Assembly: GCA_028700325.1 (NCBI GenBank)
Contig: JAQVSV010000006.1
Span: 1 to 55,658, forward strand
Direction: 5' to 3'
Length of the DNA: 55,658 nucleotides
Source: Elusimicrobiaceae bacterium
GTDB taxonomy: Bacteria; Elusimicrobiota; Elusimicrobia; Elusimicrobiales; Elusimicrobiaceae
The position numbers and the translations under genes were made by a program. Positions 49,258 to 55,658 of the stretch are shown piece by piece (the first letter of the stretch is position 1; each line of letters opens with the position of its first letter). Below the pieces are notes generated by a model. The model had not been told where the DNA came from. It worked only from the letters and a program-made list of their open reading frames with translations, and did no database searches.

Positions 49258-50780
49258 TGCCCGCCGCGGATAGTCGGCAAACAGCCCGTTTGCGGCAATT
49301 CGGCCAGTTCTGGACACCGGAACCCGTTGCGCGGGCCATGATCGCCTGGCTCCTGACTCATGCGCCGGAACGTATTTTTGATCCGGCCGTAGGCAAAGGC
49401 GTTTTTTACAGCGCGCTGAAAGAACTTGACGTCGCGAAAAAAACCGGCTTTTATGGCATTGATATTGACCGGGAAATAATTGAAACTGCCTGGGCAGACC
49501 GAATTTTTGACAGGAGAAGCACAATCGAGGTTCGGGATTTCATAAAAAATCCGCCAAGACAGCTTTTTCAGGCTGTTGCAGCCAATCCGCCGTACATTAG
49601 ACATCACCGGATTCCGCTCTCCACCAAACAGCTCCTTCAGGCGATCGCGCATAAACATACCCGCACTAAAATTGACGGCCGTGCGGGCATGCATGTTTAT
49701 TTTTTGATCCAGTCATTAGGACTGCTGGCAAAAAACGGCAGGCTTGTTTTCATTATGCCGTCAGACACCTGCGAGGGCGTGTTCGCCGGCAACCTATGGG
49801 CTTGGATTGCCGGCAATTACCGCATAGAGCGGGTCATCTCTTTCGACCACCCCGCCTCGCCTTTTCCCGGGGTGGACACCAATCCCTTGATTTTCTGCAT
49901 CTCTAACCGCCCGCCGAACCCGGCGTTCGACTGGGTGAAGGTGAAAAAACTTTCCGGTCATCTTTTTGATTACATGGCCGGGACGGAACACCCGCGCCGG
50001 CTGACGGATCTGGAAATAACCAGTCGGGACATAAAGGAAGCGCTGGCTAACGGCTTTTCCCGGCCGCCCGCAAAAATCGTGCACAGCCGGTACAAATTAA
50101 AGGATTTTGCCACCGTGCGGCGCGGCATTGCCAGCGGAAGCAACGAATTCTTCTTTTTAACGAAAGAGCAGATTGACCGATTGGCCATTCCCGCGCAATA
50201 TTTTAAAACCGGAATCGGCAGGACACGCGATGTGCGGGGCTCGGTTATCACCGAAAAGGATACTTTGGCGCTTGAGGGAAAAGGCCGGCCAACCTTCTTG
50301 CTGTCGCTGGACAAACAGACAAAAGATGAGCTTCCAAAACCGCTACGCGAATATCTGGCGTATGGCGAAAAAATCGGACTGCATAAAAAAGCGCTCATCT
50401 CCACCCGCCGGCCCTGGTATAAAATGGAAAAAAGAGTGCCGCCGCCTTTCCTGTTCGCCTATCTGGGCAGGCGCAGCGCACGGTTTATAAAAAACGAGGC
50501 CGGGGTTATTCCGCTGACGGGTTTTCTCTGCATTTATCCCAACATCAGCACCAGGCAGTATCTGGCCAAACTGTGGAAACTGCTAAGCGATCCCCGAACC
50601 GTGGAAAATCTGGGACTGGTAGGCAAAAGCTACGGATCCGGGGCAATCAAGGTGGAGCCCGGCGCCCTGGCGAATTTGCCCGTGCCGGACGAATTGGCAA
50701 ACCGTCTGAGGCTTATCCCGCCCTCGCCGCGCCAAACCTTGCCTTGCCTGAAACCGCAAAGCAGGCCAGCCCGCAAATAA
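49257..50780 (+). CDS. N6-adenine DNA methyltransferase (507 aa), partner of the AccI-like nuclease
   Basis: A gamma-class methyltransferase: SAM motif I 'IFDPAVGKGVFYSAL', motif II acid in 'FYGIDIDREIIETAW', and catalytic motif IV NPPY in 'AVAANPPYIRHHRIPLST'. The C-terminal half after about residue 260 is a target-recognition region ('YKLKDFATVRRGIASGSNEF', 'LVGKSYGSGAIKVEPGALAN'). It protects host DNA from the adjacent nuclease. ATG shares a base with the nuclease stop (TAATG) and GGAG stands ten bases upstream, so nuclease and methylase are coupled in the order R then M. Confidence 0.9.
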   Translation: MPAADSRQTARLRQFGQFWTPEPVARAMIAWLLTHAPERIFDPAVGKGVFYSALKELDVAKKTGFYGIDIDREIIETAWADRIFDRRSTIEVRDFIKNPPRQLFQAVAANPPYIRHHRIPLSTKQLLQAIAHKHTRTKIDGRAGMHVYFLIQSLGLLAKNGRLVFIMPSDTCEGVFAGNLWAWIAGNYRIERVISFDHPASPFPGVDTNPLIFCISNRPPNPAFDWVKVKKLSGHLFDYMAGTEHPRRLTDLEITSRDIKEALANGFSRPPAKIVHSRYKLKDFATVRRGIASGSNEFFFLTKEQIDRLAIPAQYFKTGIGRTRDVRGSVITEKDTLALEGKGRPTFLLSLDKQTKDELPKPLREYLAYGEKIGLHKKALISTRRPWYKMEKRVPPPFLFAYLGRRSARFIKNEAGVIPLTGFLCIYPNISTRQYLAKLWKLLSDPRTVENLGLVGKSYGSGAIKVEPGALANLPVPDELANRLRLIPPSPRQTLPCLKPQSRPARK

Positions 50781-50865
50781 CTGCCGGCGCTGCCGCATTT
50801 ACCGCGGCGTATTGCCTCATCCGGCCGGAAATACCTTTTCAAATTAGGTAAAATATACGCAAGGT

Positions 50866-52359
50866 ATGCTTCTCTCGGATATAATTGCAGGCTTTCAACT
50901 GTCCGCTCCATCCGCCAATCCGGAAATCAGCGGACTGTCGCTCAACTCGGCCCGGATCGGGCCCGGCTGTCTGTTTTTCGCCATACAGGGCGCGAAAACC
51001 GACGGACATGTTTTTATTCCCGATGCCCTTGCGCGCGGCGCGGCGGCAATAGCCGCAACCCGGCCGCCGGAAAAGGAATTCGGGGCGCCGTATCTGCAAG
51101 TCGCCGACATGCCGGGCTTCATGGCGCATTGCGCCGGGACATTTTACAAACATCCATCGGCCGCGCTGAGACTGACCGGGATAACCGGCACGAACGGCAA
51201 AACCACCACATCCTATTTTTTTGAGTCCATCTGCTCGCAGGCGGGCGAAAAACCCGCCGCGGTCGGCACGATAAATTACCGGATAGCGGGCAAAGTAATT
51301 TCGTCCGCGCCAAACACAACGCCGGTAATAGTGGAACTGTCGGAACTGCTCGCCAAAGCGCGGGACGCGGGTTCAGGCTCGGCGGTTATGGAAGTGTCAT
51401 CGCAGGCGATCGAGTCCGGCAGGATACTGGGGCTGGAGTTTGACGCGGCGGTGTTTCTCAACCTGTCGCAGGACCATCTGGACCATCACCGCACGATGCC
51501 CGCCTATTTCGCCGAAAAGAAAAAGCTTTTCTTGCAGCTTAACCAAAGCCCCAAGCAAAACAAAATCGCAGTGCTTAACGCCGACTCGCCGGAATCCGGC
51601 GCAATAGAGCGGGCGCTGAACCGGTCGGTGCGGCCGGTGTGGTTCGGGCTGAAAAACGGCAGGGGTTATTCCATCGCCGCCGTGAAACACACGCTGGACG
51701 GCTCGAGTTTTCAGATAACCGCTCCGGCCGGGAAAGCACTTTCCGCGCGCATAAACCTCTGGGGCGATCATAACGTGTCAAACGCGCTGGCGGCGTTCGC
51801 CTGTGCCGTGGAATCCGGCATAAAGCCGGAAACCGCGCTGGCAGGGCTGGCCGCCCTGCCCTGCGTGCCGGGCCGGATGCAGCGCATTGACCGGGGCCAG
51901 AATTTTCATGTGTTCGTTGATTTCGCGCACACGCCCGACGGACTGGAACAGACGCTGGCCAGCATCGCCCGCCTGAAAACCGCTAAAGTTTACACCGTGT
52001 TCGGCTGCGGCGGCGACCGCGACCGCGCCAAGCGCCCGCTTATGGCGCGCGTGGTGTGCGGCAGAAGCGATTTCGCGTTCATCACGTCCGATAACCCGCG
52101 CACGGAACCCCCGGAGCGGATTTTCGCGGATATCACCGCAGGGCTGGCGGAATCCGGCGCAACAGATTTCAGCGTCATCGATGACCGCCGCCGCGCCATC
52201 GCCGCCGCGCTGGCGCGGGCGCGGGAAAATGATATCGTGCTTATCGCGGGCAAAGGCCACGAACAGGGCCAGCTGCTGGCTGACCGGGTGCTCCCGTTCT
52301 GCGACGCCGCGGTCGCCCGCGAGGAACTGGACAAACTTGGAGGCGCTCATGCCGTTTAA
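50866..52359 (+). CDS. murE: UDP-MurNAc-tripeptide synthetase
   Basis: A 497-residue Mur ligase: ATP loop 'RLTGITGTNGKTTTSYFFES', 'FLNLSQDHLDHHRTM', 'GDHNVSNALAAFA' and 'VFVDFAHTPDGLEQTLA'. The C-terminal 'ITSDNPRTEPPERIF' contains DNPR, the motif that selects meso-diaminopimelate, so the wall is DAP type. In the usual MEVSSHAL motif, position 180 is Gln (MEVSSQAI). ATG 50866 lies after AAGG; a TAAAAT box is 11 bases upstream. It overlaps murD by 11 bases. Confidence 0.96.
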   Translation: MLLSDIIAGFQLSAPSANPEISGLSLNSARIGPGCLFFAIQGAKTDGHVFIPDALARGAAAIAATRPPEKEFGAPYLQVADMPGFMAHCAGTFYKHPSAALRLTGITGTNGKTTTSYFFESICSQAGEKPAAVGTINYRIAGKVISSAPNTTPVIVELSELLAKARDAGSGSAVMEVSSQAIESGRILGLEFDAAVFLNLSQDHLDHHRTMPAYFAEKKKLFLQLNQSPKQNKIAVLNADSPESGAIERALNRSVRPVWFGLKNGRGYSIAAVKHTLDGSSFQITAPAGKALSARINLWGDHNVSNALAAFACAVESGIKPETALAGLAALPCVPGRMQRIDRGQNFHVFVDFAHTPDGLEQTLASIARLKTAKVYTVFGCGGDRDRAKRPLMARVVCGRSDFAFITSDNPRTEPPERIFADITAGLAESGATDFSVIDDRRRAIAAALARARENDIVLIAGKGHEQGQLLADRVLPFCDAAVAREELDKLGGAHAV

Positions 52360-53731
52360 TCCGGAAACCGTAAAAGGACTGAAAGGCTGCGTGATAGGGT
52401 ACGGGAAATCCGGAATTTCCTGCGCGCAGCTGCTACGCGACAACGGCTTTGAGGTTCTGCTTACGGAAGCGCGCGACTGGCAGCCCGGCAACCCGGACCC
52501 GGCAGAACTCGGCCCCGGCATAAAAACCGAATTCGGCGGCCATTCGGACGAGGTGCTGGAATGCGGCTTCGCCGTCAAAAGCCCCGGCATTCCGATGAAC
52601 CGCCCGATTATCAGGAAACTGCTCGCCGCCAATATTCCCGTATTGAGCGAAATTGAAATCGCGCTCGCATTCGCGCCGGAAATAAAAATTTTCGCCGTAA
52701 CAGGCACAAACGGCAAAACCACGACCACCACCCTGCTCGGCGACATCCTTAACCTCGCCGCGAAAAAATCCGGCCGGTTTCGCGTGCATGTGGCGGGCAA
52801 TATCGGCACGCCGGTTTCGGTGCTGGCGCGCGAAATGCGCGAGGGCGACTGCCTTGTGATAGAAACCTCCAGCTACCAGCTGGAGGATTCGTCGGGTTTC
52901 CGCCCGAACGCCGCCTGCATCCTCAACATCACGCCCGACCATCTCGAGCATCACGGCACGATGACCGGGTATATCGCCGCGAAAAAAAAGATTTTCCGCG
53001 AGCAGACCCCGCAGGACTGCTGCGTGTTCAACGCGGCGGACGCGGTCTGCCTTGAAATTTCAAACGAATGCCCTTCGGAAGTGCTTTATTTCGCGCGCGA
53101 ATGCATGGAATCCGTCCGGCTCGACGCGTTTTACGAAAACGGCAGGATAATATTCAACCTGCCGTCGGGCCGGCATGAAGCGGAGCCGCCGAAACTGCCG
53201 GGCATCCATAACATAGAAAACGCGATGGCGGCGGGGTTGATGGCCATTAACCGCGGCATTCCGCTCGACTGCGTGGAGGAAGTGTTCAGTTCGTTCCAGG
53301 GCGTGGAGCACCGCATCGAAACTGTCGCGGTGGTCAACGGCATAAAGTGCATTAACGACTCAAAAGCCACCAACGTGGACTCCACCAAAGTCGCGCTGGA
53401 ATCGCTTGTTTCTGAAGAAAAGAATATCTGGCTGATCATGGGCGGAACCGACAAAGGCAACCCCTACGCGCCGCTGGAGCCGCTTATCCGCCAGTCGGTG
53501 CGGAAAATCCTCACCATCGGCCAGGCGGCGGACCGCATCGAGCACGAGCTCAACCTCTCCGCCGAAGTGGAAAACTGCGAAACCATGGAAAACGCCATTG
53601 AATTCGCTTTTGAAAACGCGAAAGAAGGCGATATCCTGCTGCTGTCGCCGGCCTGCGCTTCATTCGACCAGTTCACCAATTTCGAGGAACGCGGAGAACA
53701 CTTTAAAAAACTTATTCAGGCGCGGCTGTAA
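52349..53731 (+). CDS. murD: UDP-N-acetylmuramoylalanine-D-glutamate ligase
   Basis: A 460-residue Mur ligase: 'VIGYGKSGISCAQLLRDNGF' (UDP-binding N-domain), ATP loop 'VTGTNGKTTTTTLLGDIL', 'CILNITPDHLEHHGTMTGY', and 'VNGIKCINDSKATNVDSTKV' which is typical for MurD. It adds D-Glu to UDP-MurNAc-Ala. GGAGG stands seven bases before ATG 52349, which overlaps the end of murE. MurF and MraY are not adjacent, so the dcw cluster is partly dispersed. Confidence 0.97.
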   Translation: MPFNPETVKGLKGCVIGYGKSGISCAQLLRDNGFEVLLTEARDWQPGNPDPAELGPGIKTEFGGHSDEVLECGFAVKSPGIPMNRPIIRKLLAANIPVLSEIEIALAFAPEIKIFAVTGTNGKTTTTTLLGDILNLAAKKSGRFRVHVAGNIGTPVSVLAREMREGDCLVIETSSYQLEDSSGFRPNAACILNITPDHLEHHGTMTGYIAAKKKIFREQTPQDCCVFNAADAVCLEISNECPSEVLYFARECMESVRLDAFYENGRIIFNLPSGRHEAEPPKLPGIHNIENAMAAGLMAINRGIPLDCVEEVFSSFQGVEHRIETVAVVNGIKCINDSKATNVDSTKVALESLVSEEKNIWLIMGGTDKGNPYAPLEPLIRQSVRKILTIGQAADRIEHELNLSAEVENCETMENAIEFAFENAKEGDILLLSPACASFDQFTNFEERGEHFKKLIQARL

Positions 53732-53758
53732 CCTGCCTCAAAACCTGAAAAAGAACCT

Positions 53759-53827
53759 CCGCGCGGCAAGCCCGCACTGTAAAACCTTATCCGGCAGAAA
53801 AAAAGGCGGGCACGGCAAGCCGCGCGG
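53759..53827. repeat. Long inverted repeat between convergent murD and murC
   Basis: Outer arms CCGCGCGGC / GCCGCGCGG (53759-53767, 53819-53827) and inner arms GCCCGC / GCGGGC (53770-53775, 53806-53811) would fold into one large hairpin with about 30 loop bases. It probably works as a bidirectional transcription barrier. Confidence 0.6.
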
Positions 53828-53913
53828 AATAACCGGCTTTAAAAAAGCCGCTCTCGCGCAAGCGCGCCCCCTTATTCCGGCCAGAACTCCGGCCGCCGGG
53901 GAGCCCTGCCGCG

Positions 53914-55320
53914 CTAGCCTTGCGAATTGGGATTAAGCAGACACTCGGCGCAGCGATACCCGGCGCGCCCCTTCTCAAGAACTCCCAGCACCTGCCGGGC
54001 GTATGCCGTAAGGGTAGGGTCACGCGCGCCCATCACCATGACCACGTCGCCGGGACGGGCGGCGGCGGCCAGATCGGAAATAATCTCCTCGCGGCACGCG
54101 ATGAACCGCGCGTCGCGCCCGCGCCGGGCCAGTTCGGAAGCGAGAAAAGCCGACGAGATATCCTTCTCCACCGTGCCGCCGATATAATAAATCTCCGGGA
54201 ACCAGACAATATCGTCCGCGGTAAGGCCGCGTTCGAACGATTCCACAAGTTCGTCGCGCAGCAGCTTCACCGGCGCATAGCCGTGCGGCTGATAAACCGT
54301 CAGCACCCGCTTGCCGCGCAAATGCGCGGCCGACAAAGCGGCTTCTATTTTAGCGGGATTATGCGCAAAATCGTCAATCACCTCCACCCCGCGGCTCACG
54401 CCTACGCTGTTAAACCGCCTGGCCACGCCGCTGAACCGGGCCAGCGCGCGCGAGCAGGTTTCCAGATCCGCGCCCAAAGCCGTGCAGACCGCCACGGCGG
54501 CCGCCGCGTTCTCGACGTTGTGCCTGCCGGGCTGAGATATTTCGAACTCCACCGTGCCGATCGAAAATCTGCTTTTAAAACCGTCCAGCCGGATGTTCAC
54601 GGCCCGCGTGTCCCCGCCGTTGAGGCCGAACGATTTGGCGTGCTGCGCATAGCGGGCCAGATTCCGGGCGTCGGCGTTTATTATGAAATTGGCGCAGTTG
54701 GCGCGGAATCTGTCGAAATAGCCGTAGAGCACGTCCATTTCCTTGTGATCTTTGGTGATGTTGAGAAGCACCGCCGTCCGCGGATGATAATTGACGAACG
54801 ACCCGTCAGACTCGTCCGCCTCTATCACCATGATATCGCTCTCGCCTCTGGCTACGTTGCCCACATAGCCGGCCTGCACAAGACTGATAATCGCCCCGCC
54901 CGTTATGACCGACGGGGATTTGCCGGCGAATTTCAGAATTTCATAAATCATCGCGGTCACGGTGCTTTTGCCGCTCGTGCCCGACACGGCCACCGTTTTA
55001 TACCGGTTCACATGGGAGGCCAGCAGCTCCGCGCGGTGCACCACCTTCACGCCGAGTTCCCTGGCGCGGATGAAATCAGGGTTGTCCTTTTCTATCGCTG
55101 ACGACAGCACCAGATAATCCAGCTCTTTCGTCACGCCCAGCCCGTTCTGTCCGCAGAGCCTGATATTGAGCGCGGCCAGCTTTTCCCACATCGGCAAGGC
55201 CGAAAAACCTTTATCGAGCAGCCGGTCGGACCCGGAAACCGTGTCCCCCCCCATGGCATGCAGCTGCGCCAGCGCGCTCATCCCTATGCCGCCTATTCCG
55301 GCGAAATGTATTTTAGCCAT
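53914..55320 (-). CDS. murC: UDP-N-acetylmuramate-alanine ligase family (MurC-like, 468 aa)
   Basis: Starts MAKIHFAGIGGIGMSALAQL (MurC N-domain), followed by 'VSGSD', 'EADESDGSF' and 'IDDFAHNPAKIEAAL' of the Mur ligase C-domain. It would add the first L-Ala to UDP-MurNAc. The ATP loop at 114-120 reads GTSGKST instead of the usual GTHGKTT, and 'NITKDHKEMD' replaces NIExDHLDxY, so it is a divergent MurC and a paralogous role cannot be excluded. The C-terminal 'CAECLLNPNSQG' tail is unusual. ATG 55320 is the family start; ribosome site is weak. Confidence 0.82.
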   Translation of the reverse strand: MAKIHFAGIGGIGMSALAQLHAMGGDTVSGSDRLLDKGFSALPMWEKLAALNIRLCGQNGLGVTKELDYLVLSSAIEKDNPDFIRARELGVKVVHRAELLASHVNRYKTVAVSGTSGKSTVTAMIYEILKFAGKSPSVITGGAIISLVQAGYVGNVARGESDIMVIEADESDGSFVNYHPRTAVLLNITKDHKEMDVLYGYFDRFRANCANFIINADARNLARYAQHAKSFGLNGGDTRAVNIRLDGFKSRFSIGTVEFEISQPGRHNVENAAAAVAVCTALGADLETCSRALARFSGVARRFNSVGVSRGVEVIDDFAHNPAKIEAALSAAHLRGKRVLTVYQPHGYAPVKLLRDELVESFERGLTADDIVWFPEIYYIGGTVEKDISSAFLASELARRGRDARFIACREEIISDLAAAARPGDVVMVMGARDPTLTAYARQVLGVLEKGRAGYRCAECLLNPNSQG

Positions 55321-55366
55321 AAAATCCGGTGAAAAACGCCGCGCCTTGGCGCGGCGGAAATTGAAA

Positions 55367-55658
55367 TTAAAATTCCAGCTTGGACAGATACGCCCGGCCG
55401 GAATCGCCCAGCACGGCAACACCCAGATCGCCTTTCTTCATATGCGCGGCGGCGTACTGCGAAACGCCCCACACCACCGCCCCGGATGACAGACCCCCGA
55501 ATATGCCGCTGCCGGCGGCAAGCGGCCCGATGGCTTCAAAAGCGGGCTCGTCGGCGATGCCGATAATCTCGTCAATATACCGTTTCATCAGAACCGGCGT
55601 GTCGAAATCAATGCCCATACCCTCGATCCTGTAATGCCGGGGATGGCCGTTGGTGGAA
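55367..55658 (-). CDS. Cysteine synthase/cystathionine beta-synthase family, C-terminal part
   Basis: The visible 96 residues, ending at 55367, read STNGHPRHYRIEGMGIDFDT, then a 'DEIIGIADEPAFEAI' helix, 'GSGIFGGLSSGAVVWGVSQY' and 'GVAVLGDSGRAYLSKLEF'. The 'G.SSGA' PLP-phosphate/active-site loop and 'L.DSGRxYLS' end are diagnostic for the fold type II O-acetylserine sulfhydrylase/CBS family. It makes cysteine from O-acetylserine and sulfide or cystathionine from serine and homocysteine. It runs off the right edge. Transcribed toward murC with 46 bases between them. Confidence 0.85.
   Translation of the reverse strand, partial: STNGHPRHYRIEGMGIDFDTPVLMKRYIDEIIGIADEPAFEAIGPLAAGSGIFGGLSSGAVVWGVSQYAAAHMKKGDLGVAVLGDSGRAYLSKLEF

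Noticed and set aside
48148-50780. Mobile island carrying the restriction genes
   Set aside because: No integrase, transposase, tRNA or direct repeats found at its borders.

Overview
The window (55.7 kb, high GC, tightly packed genes) looks like a chromosomal segment of an anaerobic, Gram-negative-type bacterium. Supporting signs are oxygen and superoxide defence by rubrerythrin, superoxide reductase, flavodiiron protein and rubredoxin, a class-I hybrid cluster protein, two AsmA-like envelope proteins, a DAP-type MurE and a MFS/PlsC/acyl-ACP synthetase fusion. Gene style and content would fit a GC-rich Elusimicrobiota-like lineage, but that is an impression and not a placement. There is no integrase, insertion sequence, CRISPR array, rRNA or tRNA that I can see.

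Layout. 1-3.2 kb: end of pyrE, an AsmA-like protein and a membrane M50-like metalloprotease, all minus strand. 3.3-10.3 kb: a glycine cleavage block (gcvT, gcvH, gcvPA, gcvPB, a lipoate ligase homologue, a stand-alone Lrp ligand-binding domain) preceded by lpd. 10.4-16.6 kb: second AsmA-like protein, secreted clostripain-like protease, divergent cell-wall amidase, endonuclease III and a VOC gene interrupted by an in-frame TAG. 16.7-22.7 kb: hcp, a GT87-like membrane protein and an uncharacterised operon of two ATP-grasp ligases plus a GNAT acetyltransferase. 22.8-31.2 kb: the MFS/PlsC/acyl-ACP synthetase fusion, a secreted hydrolase, a radical SAM/SPASM protein and a large sensor kinase split by an in-frame TAG. 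31.4-36 kb: pentapeptide protein, a deletion remnant of a trans-sulfuration enzyme, TauE/SafE with DUF1634, GIY-YIG protein, beta-CASP nuclease and a secreted DUF4412-like protein. 36-42.2 kb: queC-queE-folE, a small membrane protein, CDF efflux pump, uracil/xanthine permease and threonine dehydrogenase. 42.3-47.8 kb: an oxidative-stress island led by an Rrf2 regulator. 48-50.8 kb: a restriction-modification pair. 50.9-55.7 kb: murE-murD facing murC and the end of a cysteine synthase gene.

How genes work together. GcvT/H/PA/PB with Lpd and lipoate ligase make a complete glycine cleavage system; threonine dehydrogenase could feed it glycine if Kbl lies elsewhere. Rubredoxin, the flavin reductase and flavodiiron protein form an electron chain that reduces O2 or NO, beside superoxide reductase, rubrerythrin, thiol peroxidase and ferritin, so superoxide, peroxide and released iron are handled by one transcription block. 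QueC, QueE and FolE supply preQ0.

Most notable for a second look: the ATP-grasp/ATP-grasp/GNAT operon; a dispersed ~65-bp element with a hairpin whose stem varies while its CATAAT loop core is constant, always just downstream of a minus-strand terminator; several genes with a -10 box exactly six bases before ATG (apparent leaderless mRNAs); two otherwise intact genes broken by TAG; and a trans-sulfuration gene that kept both ends but lost its middle.
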